A DNA stretch of 64,000 bases, taken from NCBI RefSeq assembly GCF_900112035.1, contig NZ_FOKC01000002.1, forward strand, positions 186,001 to 250,000, written 5' to 3'. Positions 44,275 through 52,591 of the stretch are shown here, piece after piece; position 1 is the first letter of the stretch; each line of letters begins with the position of its first letter. A program made the translations under genes and the position numbers. The notes below the pieces were generated by a model, which had not been told where the DNA came from, made no database searches, and was given only the letters and a program-made list of their open reading frames with translations. This DNA comes from Nocardioides alpinus (GTDB lineage: Bacteria; Actinomycetota; Actinomycetes; Propionibacteriales; Nocardioidaceae).

Positions 44275-45077
44275 GAGGACGGGTCCGGCACGTCCTCGAA
44301 CGTGGACGGACGCGTGTCCCAGCGGAAGCGGTCGGCGGGCCAGAGCAGGACGAAGACCTTGCCGACGACCAGGTCCACCGGGACGAACTCGTCCCCGGGG
44401 ACGCACTCGGTGACGTCGGTCGGGCACATGTGCTGCGAGGAGTCGGCCGAGCGCGAGCGGTTGTCGCCCATCACGAAGATGTGACCCTCGGGGATGGGGC
44501 CGGTCTTCCAGTCCTCGTCGCAGGCACCGTTGGTGGGCATCGGGCCGTTGCACTTGGCGCCCATCCGCTTGATGTAGGCGTCCTCCTCCAGCGGCTGGCC
44601 GTTGACCAGCAGCCGGCCCTGCTCGTCGCAGCACTGGATCGTGTCGCCGGCGACGCCGATGACGCGCTTCACCAGGTGGCCGCCGGTGGGGTAGAGACCG
44701 ATCTTGGCCATCGCCTGGGCGATCGGGTTGGTGGGCCCGGCGGCGTCGATCGGGCTCAACCAGCCACCCGGGTCCTTGAAGACGACCACGTCGCCGCGCT
44801 CGGGCTCGTCGTCACCCCAGTAGGAGACCTTCTGGATGAGGATCCGGTCGTTGAGGATCAGGCCCGGCTCCATCGACTCCGAGGGGATGTAGAACGCCTG
44901 GACGAAGAAGGTCTTGATCACGATCGCGAGGACCAGCGCCACGCCGAGCAGCAGGATCGTCTCCTGCCACAGGGGCAGCTGCTTGCGCTTGGGCTTGCCC
45001 GGAGCACCCCCCGAACGCGACGACCGCGGCCCCTCGTCCGTGGAGATGGACGAAGCACCGCGGTCATCAGAAGTCAC
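44271..45077 (-). CDS. lepB: Signal peptidase I
   Basis: LepB removes signal peptides at the outer face of the membrane. This 268-residue protein has a charged cytosolic N-terminus and a single membrane segment (ETILLLGVALVLAIVIKTFF). The catalytic dyad is Ser68 (IPSESMEPGL) and Lys137 (HLVKRVIGVAGD). GDNRSRSADS is the family's late motif. Two cysteines (QCCDEQG) and others in the insertion may pair. TAGTCT is 6 nt before the GTG start. Confidence 0.95.
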   Translation of the reverse strand: MTSDDRGASSISTDEGPRSSRSGGAPGKPKRKQLPLWQETILLLGVALVLAIVIKTFFVQAFYIPSESMEPGLILNDRILIQKVSYWGDDEPERGDVVVFKDPGGWLSPIDAAGPTNPIAQAMAKIGLYPTGGHLVKRVIGVAGDTIQCCDEQGRLLVNGQPLEEDAYIKRMGAKCNGPMPTNGACDEDWKTGPIPEGHIFVMGDNRSRSADSSQHMCPTDVTECVPGDEFVPVDLVVGKVFVLLWPADRFRWDTRPSTFEDVPDPSS

Positions 45078-45083
45078 GCGCAG

Positions 45084-45089
45084 AGACTA
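45084..45089 (-). promoter_or_regulatory. -10 element TAGTCT for lepB
   Basis: TAGTCT on the minus strand ends 6 nt before the GTG at 45077, in the 59-bp gap after rplS. This suggests a leaderless lepB-rnhB-DUF2469 transcript. Confidence 0.5.
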
Positions 45090-45136
45090 ACCAGTCCCTG
45101 GTCGAACTCGGGCCTCGCGGCACCGAGCCCGGTGGA

Positions 45137-45487
45137 TCACGCCTCGCGGCGCTCCTTGATCTTCGCCTTCTTGCCGCGCAGGTTGCGCAGGTAGTAGAGC
45201 TTGGCGCGGCGCACGTCACCGCGGGTGACGACCTCGATGGTCTCGAAGATCGGGGAGTGCATCGGGAAGGTGCGCTCGACGCCGACACCGAACGAGATCT
45301 TGCGGACCGTGAAGGTGCGGCCGACGCCGGCACCGTGGATGCGGATCACGACGCCCTGGAAGACCTGGACGCGCGAGCGGCTGCCCTCGACGACCTTGAC
45401 GTGGACCTTGACGGTGTCACCGGCGCGGAAGGCCGGGAGGTCGTCGCGCTTGAGTGCATTGCCGAGATCGGCGATGACGTTGGTCAT
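45137..45487 (-). CDS. rplS: 50S ribosomal protein L19
   Basis: L19 lies at the 30S-50S interface. The 116 residues match the family length and carry [40 protein letters not shown] and [15 protein letters not shown]. The end reads [26 protein letters not shown] 5 nt before the ATG is the ribosome binding site. A leader of almost 200 nt precedes it. Confidence 0.98.
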   Translation of the reverse strand: MTNVIADLGNALKRDDLPAFRAGDTVKVHVKVVEGSRSRVQVFQGVVIRIHGAGVGRTFTVRKISFGVGVERTFPMHSPIFETIEVVTRGDVRRAKLYYLRNLRGKKAKIKERREA

Positions 45488-45503
45488 GTGTGCTCCTCGC
45501 GAG

Positions 45504-45586
45504 TGCCACAGGTCAGCCGCGGATTCGTGGTGGTGACGGGTTTCGGTGGCTGCTCGAGCTGGCCGGCCGGTGCGCCCCCTGTGGCA
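45504..45586 (-). promoter_or_regulatory. Long-range stem in the rplS leader
   Basis: TGCCACAGG (transcript 45586-45578) is perfectly complementary to CCTGTGGCA (45512-45504), closing a 65-nt domain whose 3' strand ends 5 nt before the rplS ribosome binding site. Ribosomal protein leaders often fold this way for autoregulation. I cannot tie this to a known L19 leader family. Confidence 0.4.
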
Positions 45587-45684
45587 GGTGCGGTACGGCG
45601 GGACCCCGGGCACGTCTGGTGGGACGGGTCCGGGCGACCCTGGCCTCGAGCGGACCAAGGGTGAAGTCTGCCAGAGCGGAGAGG

Positions 45685-46851
45685 TCAGCGTGAAATCCGC
45701 TTGGTGAGCACGACCGCGCCCGCCGGCGCCGTCCGGTCCGACCGCAACCGGAAGCCCGCCTTCTTGTACATCCGCAGGTTGTCGGTCGAGCCCGCACCGG
45801 TGAAGAGGACGTACGTCCTCACGTCCCGCGGCGCGAGGCCCTCGACGAGCTCGAGCAGCGCCCTGCCGAGCCCGCGCCTCTGGAGGTCGGGAGCGACCAT
45901 GATCCGGCCGATGTCCCACTCGCCGTGGGAGTCGACCCGACCGCGCACGGCACCGATGAGGCGTCCCGAGACGGGCTCGCGCACGACCATCACGGTCCAG
46001 TCCCCCAGCCCGCGGCGTACGTCGTCGAGCGACTCGCGCAGCGCCGGGATCTCCACCCCGGGGTTGGCCACCATCTCCTGGAGCCAGCAGGCGCGCTGGA
46101 GCGTGTAGATCTCGCCAGCGTCGGCCGGCACGGCAGGGCGTACGTCGAGGTCGGCGAGGCCGGCGACCGCGCCGGTCCTCGGCAGGAGGTCGGGACGGCG
46201 CTCGGCGGTGCGCCGCTCGGCCTGCTCGCGCCGCCAGGCGGCGATCCGCCCGTGGTCGCCCGAGAGCAGCACCTCAGGGACGTCACGGCCCTGCCACGAG
46301 GCGGGCTTGGTGTAGACGGGGTACTCGAGGAGGCCGTCGGCGTGCGACTCCTCGACGAGCGACTCGGCGTTGCCCATGAAGCCCGGGAGGAGGCGTACGA
46401 CCGCCTCGGTGATCGCGAGCGCGGCGACCTCACCGCCGTTGAGGACGTAGTCGCCCAGGGAGATCTCGCGCACCGTGCCGACCGTGGCGGCGTGCTCGAT
46501 GACCCGCTGGTCGATGCCCTCGTAGCGACCGCACGCGAACACCAGGTGCTCGTGCCCGCTGAGCTCGTGGGCGACCTGCTGGGTGAACGGCTCGCCGCTG
46601 GGCGTGGTGAAGATGATCGTGGCGTCGCGTGCGACGGCCCCCAGCGCGGCACCCCACGGCTCGGGCTTCATCACCATCCCGGCGCCGCCGCCGTAGGGCG
46701 TGTCGTCGACGGTGTGGTGGCGATCGGTCGTCCAGTCGCGCAGGTCGTGGACGGCGAGCTCGAGCAGGCCCTTGGCGCGCGCCTTGCCGGGCAGGCTCAG
46801 GTCCAGCGGGGCGAGGTAGTCGGGGAAGATCGAGAGGACGTCGATCCTCAC
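45685..46851 (-). CDS. trmD: tRNA (guanine37-N1)-methyltransferase fused to a GNAT domain
   Basis: Residues 1-230 are a complete TrmD, the SPOUT enzyme that makes m1G37: [45 protein letters not shown] and the knot motif [17 protein letters not shown]. Residues about 238-388 are a GNAT acetyltransferase ([55 protein letters not shown]). TrmD alone is normally about 230-250 residues. The frame is continuous and the join is clean, so this is a fusion, not an error. It overlaps rimM by 4 bp. Confidence 0.93.
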   Translation of the reverse strand: MRIDVLSIFPDYLAPLDLSLPGKARAKGLLELAVHDLRDWTTDRHHTVDDTPYGGGAGMVMKPEPWGAALGAVARDATIIFTTPSGEPFTQQVAHELSGHEHLVFACGRYEGIDQRVIEHAATVGTVREISLGDYVLNGGEVAALAITEAVVRLLPGFMGNAESLVEESHADGLLEYPVYTKPASWQGRDVPEVLLSGDHGRIAAWRREQAERRTAERRPDLLPRTGAVAGLADLDVRPAVPADAGEIYTLQRACWLQEMVANPGVEIPALRESLDDVRRGLGDWTVMVVREPVSGRLIGAVRGRVDSHGEWDIGRIMVAPDLQRRGLGRALLELVEGLAPRDVRTYVLFTGAGSTDNLRMYKKAGFRLRSDRTAPAGAVVLTKRISR

Positions 46852-47438
46852 GACGGCCCCTCCGGGGCGGCCTCGGGGACGTCGTCGGGGAACGGCGTGA
46901 CCAGGCCGGGACGGTCGGCGACGACCACGCGCCCGGCCTCGAGGTCGACCTCGGGCACCAGCGCGGAGACGAACGGCACGAGGGTGTCGCGCCCGTCGGG
47001 CGTGCGGACGGTCAGCAGGTCCTGGGCGGAGCCGTGGACGACGGCCTTCACCTCACCCAGGTGCGCGCCGTCGACGTCGACGACCGCCAGACCGATGAGC
47101 TGGTGGTCGTAGTACTCGTCCGGGTCCTCGGGCTTCTCGTCCCGGCCGAGGGTGCCGTACAGGACGGTGCCGCGCACCGCCTCGGCGGCGTTGCGGTCGT
47201 CGAGCTCCTCGAAGGTGACGAGCAGCGTCCCCTGGTGCCAGCGGGCGCGGGTCACGGTGAGGGTGGAGGGTCGGCGGTCGGCCCCGGCGGGCGCCTCGGC
47301 GCGGATCGTCGTACCGGGCGCGAAGCGGCGGTCCGGCTCGTCGGTGCGGACGTCGAGGGTGACCTCGCCGCGGATGCCGTGGGGCTTGCCGATGCGGCCG
47401 ACGACGACCTCGATGTCGCCCTGCTGCTGATCGCTCAC
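46848..47438 (-). CDS. rimM: Ribosome maturation factor RimM
   Basis: RimM assists 30S maturation around S19. The 196 residues have the N-terminal RimM barrel ([40 protein letters not shown]). A PRC-barrel follows ([38 protein letters not shown]). A Pro/Glu tail ends it. TACGCT is 6 nt before the GTG start. It is followed by trmD with a GTGA overlap. Confidence 0.95.
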   Translation of the reverse strand: MSDQQQGDIEVVVGRIGKPHGIRGEVTLDVRTDEPDRRFAPGTTIRAEAPAGADRRPSTLTVTRARWHQGTLLVTFEELDDRNAAEAVRGTVLYGTLGRDEKPEDPDEYYDHQLIGLAVVDVDGAHLGEVKAVVHGSAQDLLTVRTPDGRDTLVPFVSALVPEVDLEAGRVVVADRPGLVTPFPDDVPEAAPEGPS

Positions 47439-47444
47439 AGCGTC

Positions 47445-47450
47445 AGCGTA
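47445..47450 (-). promoter_or_regulatory. -10 element TACGCT for rimM-trmD
   Basis: TACGCT on the minus strand ends 6 nt before the GTG at 47438. With the strong terminator upstream, it suggests that rimM-trmD is a separate leaderless unit from rpsP-khpA. Confidence 0.55.
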
Positions 47451-47554
47451 GAGGTCCGGTCGGAACCACCGGGTACCCGGTGACAGCTGAGGTTCTCAGC
47501 GGTTGCAACGGGCGGGAAGCGCATCGAAGGGACTCGAACCTCGCCCGAAATCCA

Positions 47555-47590
47555 CGACGGGCGCCACTCCGGATGGAGTGGCGCCCGTCG
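47555..47590. terminator. Perfect 16-bp GC-rich hairpin between khpA and rimM
   Basis: CGACGGGCGCCACTCC, loop GGAT, and its exact complement make a 16-bp stem with a 4-nt loop. It is the strongest terminator-like hairpin in the window. It follows the khpA 3' duplications and precedes rimM, so it likely ends rpsP-khpA transcription. No T-tract follows. Confidence 0.75.
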
Positions 47591-47614
47591 GTCAGGCTAT
47601 GTCGGCCCAGCGCC

Positions 47615-47757
47615 GGTCGGTGTCGACTAGGCGTTCGATGCTTCGTCGACACCGGCGACTGCCGGCGTCTACCGCCGACGGTCGGTGTCGACAAGGCGTT
47701 CGATGCTTCGTCGACACCGGCGACTGCCGGCGTCTACCGCCGACGGTCGGTGTCGAC
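47615..47757. repeat. 65-bp tandem duplication including the end of khpA
   Basis: Units 47615-47679 and 47680-47744 differ by one base, and a partial third unit (47745-47757) lies inside khpA. Each unit repeats the last codons and TAG stop of khpA (reading DTDRRR) plus a palindrome, CGGTGTCGAC/GTCGACACCG. The 3' end of the gene has been copied downstream, probably by slippage. Confidence 0.8.
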
Positions 47758-47985
47758 GAAGTCGACCCGCGCCCCGCCGCGGCCCGCGAGGGCCGAGACG
47801 ACGGTGCGGAACGCCGTCGCGGTGCGGCCGTTGCGGCCGATCACCTTGCCGAGGTCGTCGGGGTGGACCCGGACCTCGAGGATCGAGCCACGACGCAGCT
47901 GCTTGTCGCGGACGACGACGTCGTCGGGGTGGTCGACGATGCCGCGCACCAGGTGCTCGAGAGCCTCGGCCAGCACGTCGCTCAC
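47734..47985 (-). CDS. khpA: KhpA family KH-domain RNA-binding protein
   Basis: An 83-residue single KH domain protein (YlqC/KhpA), known to bind RNA and to partner KhpB in some firmicutes. The KH signature is [20 protein letters not shown]. Its start overlaps the rpsP stop by 4 bp, the usual actinobacterial coupling. The last seven codons belong to the tandem repeat that continues downstream, so the C-terminus DTDRRR may be recent. Confidence 0.93.
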   Translation of the reverse strand: MSDVLAEALEHLVRGIVDHPDDVVVRDKQLRRGSILEVRVHPDDLGKVIGRNGRTATAFRTVVSALAGRGGARVDFVDTDRRR

Positions 47986-48533
47986 GCCTCGCTCTTGCCG
48001 GCGTCCTCGGCGGTCACCGTCTCGGTGGCCTCCGCGGCGTCGGCAGCGCCCTCAGGGGTCTCCGATGCGGGGACCTCGGCGGCGGGAGTCTCGGCAGGGG
48101 TCTCGGCAGGCGCCTCGGCGGCGGGCTCCTCGACCTTGTCGGCCTTCTCGGACTTCTTCTTGGTGGTCACCGCGGAGCCCTTGGGCTCGGAGGCGGCCTC
48201 CTTGAGGGCCTCGTTGAAGATCTCGAGCTTGTCGCGCTTGGGCTCCTTGACCTTCAGGGTGCCCTCGCTGCCCGGGAGCCCCTTGAAGGTCTGCCAGTCG
48301 CCGGTGATCTTGAGGATCGCCTCGACGGCCTCGGAGGGCTGGGCGCCGACGCCGAGCCAGTACTGCGCCCGGTCGGAGGTCACCTCGATGAAGGAGGGCT
48401 CCTCCTTCGGGTGGTACTTGCCGATCTCCTCGAGCACCCGACCGTCGCGCTTCTTGCGCGAGTCGACGACGACGATGCGGTACTGCGGCACCCGGATCTT
48501 GCCCAGGCGCTTCAAACGAATCTTGACGGCCAC
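47982..48533 (-). CDS. rpsP: 30S ribosomal protein S16 with C-terminal extension
   Basis: Residues 1-90 are a complete S16 ([60 protein letters not shown]). The protein extends to 183 residues with a Lys-rich then Ala/Glu/Pro/Thr-rich tail ([16 protein letters not shown], ending AGKSEA). S16 is usually 80-110 residues. The tail resembles that on S2 in composition. GAGGAG 11 nt before the GTG is the ribosome binding site. Confidence 0.96.
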   Translation of the reverse strand: MAVKIRLKRLGKIRVPQYRIVVVDSRKKRDGRVLEEIGKYHPKEEPSFIEVTSDRAQYWLGVGAQPSEAVEAILKITGDWQTFKGLPGSEGTLKVKEPKRDKLEIFNEALKEAASEPKGSAVTTKKKSEKADKVEEPAAEAPAETPAETPAAEVPASETPEGAADAAEATETVTAEDAGKSEA

Positions 48534-48705
48534 GTTTGTGGTGTCTCCTCAGAAATTGTCGTGGGTGAGAGACCCTCGCCAGGTGGGGTTACCGGGTCTG
48601 GTCGCTCGATGGGCGCTGCGTCGCTCGGATGAGAGGGTCCGGGCGCGCAGGACACGAGGAGAGATTCTGCCAGACGTACGCCGTGGGCGACCAATCGCCT
48701 GGCGC

Positions 48706-49365
48706 TCACGTGCCGGTCGCGGCCCGACAGACGTGGTCGAAGAAGTCGTCCTCGGGCAGGACGACCTCCAACCCGGCGTCCTCGTAGCGCGTGGGCACGC
48801 CGTCGCGGAAGACGCGACCCGTGAAGGTACCCGCCTCCCCGGGCGGCTCGACCACCGTGCCGACCGCGCGGAAGATCGAGGGCCGGCCGACGGTGCGGAT
48901 GTCCCAGATCGTCCCGGTCGTGATGATGGTGACGGTGCTGTCGTCACCCGGCACGGCGTACGGCTCGACGAAGCGGGTGCGGGACTCGATGGTTCCGGTC
49001 GTGGGACCGCCGGGCGACGTGCTGAGTTGGTCGACGTCGTCGGTGCGGAAGGTCCGGTAGTAGCCGAGGTAGTCATGGTCGTAGTAGCGGGTGGTGTGGC
49101 GGTCCGAGACGTACCTCCCGTGCAGCGGCACGTGGCACGGGAGGTCCAGGGGCGCCCACCCGGTGTCGATGTGCCGATCACCCGTGCAGACCGGACCGGT
49201 CGGCCTCTCGCGGCAGGTGAACGCGAACGAGGAGTCAAGCGTCGTCGGCACGAGGAGCGACTCGTCGACCGGGGCCGGCGGATCCCCCAGCGCGGGTGTG
49301 GCGAGGAGGACCGCGGCGACGCTCAGGGCGGTCCCCGCAGCAGCAAGACGATGAAGGATGGGCAT
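48706..49365 (-). CDS. Secreted protein of unknown function, probable ECF sigma target
   Basis: A 219-residue exported protein (signal MPILHRLAAAGTALSVAAVL, cleavage after ATPALG). The mature part is beta-rich with Tyr/Asp/Thr-rich stretches (TRYYDHDYLGYYRTFRTDD) and four cysteines. GAGGAG 5 nt before the ATG is the ribosome binding site. A promoter motif identical in layout to that of the neighbouring ECF sigma gene lies 46 nt upstream. No known domain is visible to me. Confidence 0.85.
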   Translation of the reverse strand: MPILHRLAAAGTALSVAAVLLATPALGDPPAPVDESLLVPTTLDSSFAFTCRERPTGPVCTGDRHIDTGWAPLDLPCHVPLHGRYVSDRHTTRYYDHDYLGYYRTFRTDDVDQLSTSPGGPTTGTIESRTRFVEPYAVPGDDSTVTIITTGTIWDIRTVGRPSIFRAVGTVVEPPGEAGTFTGRVFRDGVPTRYEDAGLEVVLPEDDFFDHVCRAATGT

Positions 49366-49411
49366 GGCGTCTCCTCGGTGTCGACCGGGCCGGGTCGGCC
49401 CTCACTCATAC

Positions 49412-49439
49412 ACAGCCGCCACGTCCTCCGACGGTTGAC
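49412..49439 (-). promoter_or_regulatory. ECF-type promoter of the secreted protein gene
   Basis: On the minus strand GTCAACCG (49439-49432) is followed after exactly 14 nt by GGCTGT (49417-49412). The same boxes with the same spacing occur before the sigma gene at 50562. GTCAACC fits the AAC core of ECF -35 elements. Confidence 0.7.
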
Positions 49440-49451
49440 ACCGGCGGCCGC

Positions 49452-50081
49452 TCAGCTCGTACGACGCCACGTGCCGGTCCACACGACCCTGTCCATCGGA
49501 CCGTTGCTCGGGCCCAGCCGGGTGAAGACCAGTCGGTCGTCGTCGATGCGCCAGGTCACGGCTAGTGCCGAGCACGGCACGCACCGCGCGGACGTGACCA
49601 CGAGCCTGCCGCGCTCGTCGTAGGCCACCGAGCCGCTGTCACCGATCTCCCAGACGGAGCCTCCGTAGTCGCCTGACTGCGTGAACGTGTCCGTCGTCAG
49701 GCGCAGCTCGAGCGGCAGGCGCCCGTCGTCGCCGATGTCCTCGCGGATGCGCGAGCGCGGGACACCGGCGGCCTCGGCCTGCTTCGTCGTGACCACCCGG
49801 CGCCAGGTGGAGTCGGGGATCAGCCCGGCAGCCTCCGGAGGGACGGGCGACGTCTCGGCGGGCGGCAGCGGGTCGGGAGGAACAGCACGGTCGACACCAC
49901 CGGACGCGAGGCCGAACGCCAGGGCGACCGTCGCCGCCACCGCCACCAGCCCGCCGCCGGCGACGGCCAGCACCCGGCGCCGGTGGCGACGGCGCACCGC
50001 GTCGAGGCGGGCCTCGCCCGCGGGCACCAGCGACGAGGCGTTGCGCTCGAGACCGGCGCGCAGGCGGTCGTCAACGGACAT
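49452..50081 (-). CDS. Putative membrane anti-sigma factor
   Basis: A 209-residue single-pass membrane protein: a short cytosolic N-terminus (DDRLRAGLERNASSLVPAG), a basic stretch RRRHRRR, a membrane segment (VLAVAGGGLVAVAATVALAF) and an outer beta-rich domain with Cys pair CVPC. It overlaps the 3' end of the sigma gene by 11 bp, the standard place for an anti-sigma factor. No zinc-binding HxxxCxxC motif is seen, so the assignment rests on topology and context. Confidence 0.7.
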   Translation of the reverse strand: MSVDDRLRAGLERNASSLVPAGEARLDAVRRRHRRRVLAVAGGGLVAVAATVALAFGLASGGVDRAVPPDPLPPAETSPVPPEAAGLIPDSTWRRVVTTKQAEAAGVPRSRIREDIGDDGRLPLELRLTTDTFTQSGDYGGSVWEIGDSGSVAYDERGRLVVTSARCVPCSALAVTWRIDDDRLVFTRLGPSNGPMDRVVWTGTWRRTS

Positions 50082-50562
50082 CCTCGCCCACCTCCTCCCC
50101 GAGGGACTGGGCCAGCCGGTGGCGAGCGCGGTGCAGGTGCTGCTTGACCGTCGACTCCGAGACCTCGAGCACCTCGGCTATCTCGCGCACCGGCAGGTCG
50201 TCGAAGTAGAAGAGCACCACGGCGGCCCGCTGCATGGGAGCCAGTCCGGCGACCGCGGCGGCGACGTCGGGATCCGGCACGTGCTCGACGGGCGTGTGGT
50301 GGGCGAGCCGTTCCTTGCCCGGGCGGGCGGCGCGACGCTGGATCTCGCGCAGGGCGATCCTGATCGCGACCCGGCGGGCCCACGCCTCGGGACGGTCGTA
50401 GGTCGCCACGGTCCGCCAGTGCCGCAGCATCCGGTAGAGCGCCTCCTGGGCGATGTCCTCCGCCAGGGACTGGTCGTGGACCATCAGGAAGACGGTGCGG
50501 GTGAGGCGCGGGAAGCACGCGCGGAAGTACCAGTCGTACTCGCGTCCCTCCGGCGTACCCAT
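50071..50562 (-). CDS. SigE-family ECF RNA polymerase sigma factor
   Basis: A 163-residue sigma factor with sigma-2 (YFRACFPRLTRTVFLMVHDQ, SLAEDIAQEALYRMLRHW) and sigma-4 (LAPMQRAAVVLFYFDDLPVR, EIAEVLEVSESTVKQHLHRA). It resembles the SigE family common in Nocardioides and Streptomyces. Its own upstream region carries the motif found before the nearby secreted gene, implying positive autoregulation. The gene is coupled to the putative anti-sigma factor. Confidence 0.93.
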   Translation of the reverse strand: MGTPEGREYDWYFRACFPRLTRTVFLMVHDQSLAEDIAQEALYRMLRHWRTVATYDRPEAWARRVAIRIALREIQRRAARPGKERLAHHTPVEHVPDPDVAAAVAGLAPMQRAAVVLFYFDDLPVREIAEVLEVSESTVKQHLHRARHRLAQSLGEEVGEDVR

Positions 50563-50599
50563 GCAGCCTCCGATCGCGCCACCGCTGCGTCACCCACCT

Positions 50600-50627
50600 A
50601 CAGCCGTGGGCGACGCCCGCGGTTGAC
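50600..50627 (-). promoter_or_regulatory. ECF-type autoregulatory promoter of the sigma factor gene
   Basis: GTCAACCG (50627-50620) and GGCTGT (50605-50600) are separated by 14 nt on the minus strand, 37 nt before the sigma ATG. It is the same motif as at 49412-49439. Confidence 0.7.
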
Positions 50628-50671
50628 ACGGTGCCTGCAATCGTCCTCGGGCCGGACGGCGCCGGCAAGGT

Positions 50672-51325
50672 TCAGGAGTCGAGCCCGATGAAGGCGCGCA
50701 CCGCCTCGGCGCCGGTGACCTCGATCGCGAGGTCACCGCGGACGAAGTCGTCCGGGGTCAGGACGAGGCCCTGGTTGAGCGCGAGCTCGCCCTCGCGTCG
50801 CTTGATCCGGCTGACCGTGGTGGGCCGGTAGCCGACCTTGCGCGAGACGGCGAGCGAGGCGGGGTTGTCGAGGAACGCCGCCGAGGTGATCTCCTCGAAG
50901 CCGAGGTGGTCGAAGAGCAACGCGCACATCGCACGGCGCATCTGCGTGCCGATCCCCCGCCCCTGGAACTCCCTGCCCAGCCACGAGCCGGTCTCACCGG
51001 TGCGCGTCACTGGGAAGTGCTGGGCCGCGACGCCCTGGCAGCCGATCACCCGCCCGTCGAGGAGGACGGCGAGGTCGAGGCAGAAGTCCTCGGGCGCGAA
51101 CGTCGCCCTCTTGCTCCAGTGGTAGGCGGCGGTGTTGCGCGCGAGCTGGTCGGCAGGCACGGCCGTCCACGGGAAGTAGAACGGCATCGCGTCCGGGTCG
51201 TGGATGCCGGCCTCAGCGGCGTGGCACAGCTCGGCGATGAGCTCGTCGGTGAGGCCCCGGAGCTCGAGGGGCCCGGCGACCACGTGCAGCCCGAACGGCG
51301 GGAAGAGGTCGGTGAGGGTGCGCAT
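50672..51325 (-). CDS. GNAT family N-acetyltransferase (RimJ/RimL-like)
   Basis: A 217-residue acetyltransferase of the RimJ/RimL type: FCLDLAVLLDGRVIGCQGVA, GSWLGREFQGRGIGTQMRRA with the acetyl-CoA loop, and SAAFLDNPASLAVSRKVGYR. The substrate is unknown. AGGA about 10 nt before the ATG at 51325 supports this start. It is transcribed after the amidohydrolase gene with a 51-bp gap. Confidence 0.88.
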   Translation of the reverse strand: MRTLTDLFPPFGLHVVAGPLELRGLTDELIAELCHAAEAGIHDPDAMPFYFPWTAVPADQLARNTAAYHWSKRATFAPEDFCLDLAVLLDGRVIGCQGVAAQHFPVTRTGETGSWLGREFQGRGIGTQMRRAMCALLFDHLGFEEITSAAFLDNPASLAVSRKVGYRPTTVSRIKRREGELALNQGLVLTPDDFVRGDLAIEVTGAEAVRAFIGLDS

Positions 51326-51376
51326 GGGCCCATCCTCATCGAGTCCGCGCGCCGGTCCCAAACGTGAAGTCCGAGG

Positions 51377-52465
51377 TCATCGACGTCGACCGACCCCCAC
51401 CTCGTTGCCACGCAGCACGATGTGCGACGGAGTTCGCAGGACGGACAGGTCCGCGACCGGGTCACGGTCGTAGACGACGAAGTCCGCCGAGGCGCCTTCG
51501 GTGAGCCCGTCCACCCCGAGCCACTCACGGGCCCGCCAGCTCGCCGCGCCCAGCGCATCGTGGGCCGGCATCCCGATCCGCACGAGTGCCTCGATCTCGC
51601 CGACGATGTTGCCGTGCCGGCTGATGCCCCCTCCGTCGGACCCGGCGTAGATCGGCACCCCGGCCTCGTGGGCCGCCATGATCGTGGCGGGCATCCGGTC
51701 ATAGAGGTCGGTCATCGTCGCGGCGTAGTCGGGGAACTTCCCCGCACCTGCGGCCGCGTGCTCGGGGAACTTGTCGAGCTGCATGACCGTGGGCACCAGC
51801 CGCGTGCCGTGCTCGACCATCGCGTCGATCAGGTCCTCGGTGAGCCCGGTGCCGTGCTCGATGCAGTCGATGCCGGCGTCTATCAGCCCGGGCAGCACAC
51901 CGTTGCCGAAGCAGTGTGCGGTGACCTTCGCGCCCTCGGCGTGCGCGGCCGCGATCGCGTCGGCGAAGGCCTCCGCGGGGAAGGACGGCGTCAGGTCACC
52001 GGCGTCACGTGAGATCCAGTCACCGACCAGCTTGATCCAGCCGTCACCGTTGCGTGCCTCCTGCGCGGCGTACGTCGCCAGGTCGGCCGGCTCCACCTCG
52101 TGGGCGTAGCCGCGGATGTAGCGCCTCGTCGCGGCGATGTGCCGCCCGCAGCGGATCAGGCGGGGCAGGTCGTCACGGTCGTGGATCCACCGGGTGTCGG
52201 CCGCCGAGCCGGCGTCGCGGATCAGCAGGGCGCCCCCGTCGCGGTCGTCGACGGCCTGCTGCTCGGTGGCCTCGTCGTCGGTCGCGCCGAAGTCGTCCAG
52301 CCCGAGGTGGCAGTGGGCATCGACCAGCCCGGGCACGATCCACCCCTCGGCGACCGTGTCGGAACCTGCCTGCCGCTCGTAGGTGATCCGGCCGTCGACG
52401 ACGTAGAGGTCGCGCGCCTCGCCGTCGGGAAGGACCGGGCCGGAGAACTTCAGCGTCGTCGCCAT
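51377..52465 (-). CDS. Amidohydrolase family protein
   Basis: A 362-residue metal-dependent hydrolase of the TIM-barrel amidohydrolase superfamily. The metal ligands are visible: His51 and His53 (VDAHCHLG), Lys145 (WIKLVGDW), His184 (VTAHCFG), His204 (CIEHGTG) and Asp277 (AGSDGGG). These are in the order typical of the imidazolonepropionase/prolidase-like branch. The substrate is unknown. TAACGT 7 nt before the ATG suggests leaderless expression. It is divergent from the giant secreted protein gene. Confidence 0.9.
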   Translation of the reverse strand: MATTLKFSGPVLPDGEARDLYVVDGRITYERQAGSDTVAEGWIVPGLVDAHCHLGLDDFGATDDEATEQQAVDDRDGGALLIRDAGSAADTRWIHDRDDLPRLIRCGRHIAATRRYIRGYAHEVEPADLATYAAQEARNGDGWIKLVGDWISRDAGDLTPSFPAEAFADAIAAAHAEGAKVTAHCFGNGVLPGLIDAGIDCIEHGTGLTEDLIDAMVEHGTRLVPTVMQLDKFPEHAAAGAGKFPDYAATMTDLYDRMPATIMAAHEAGVPIYAGSDGGGISRHGNIVGEIEALVRIGMPAHDALGAASWRAREWLGVDGLTEGASADFVVYDRDPVADLSVLRTPSHIVLRGNEVGVGRRR

Positions 52466-52472
52466 GGTCGGC

Positions 52473-52478
52473 ACGTTA
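52473..52478 (-). promoter_or_regulatory. -10 element TAACGT for the amidohydrolase gene
   Basis: TAACGT on the minus strand ends 7 nt before the ATG at 52465, with no ribosome binding site. Confidence 0.5.
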
Positions 52479-52591
52479 TCGGGCAGCACCCCTGTGCCCA
52501 GTTGTGGGCATGACGCGCGCCCGGCCCCGGATCGAGCATGGAGGCGGTGGCCGCGGACGTCGATCGGTCCGCGTGCAGGAGGGAGCCTGTC

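Noticed and set aside
47525..47540. GGTTCGAGTCCC on the minus strand, like a tRNA T-loop
   Set aside because: The T-stem does not pair properly and no cloverleaf can be drawn; the flanking bases form the 16-bp terminator instead.
47615..47757. Tandem palindromes considered as a CRISPR array
   Set aside because: Only two full units, no unique spacers, and no cas genes nearby.
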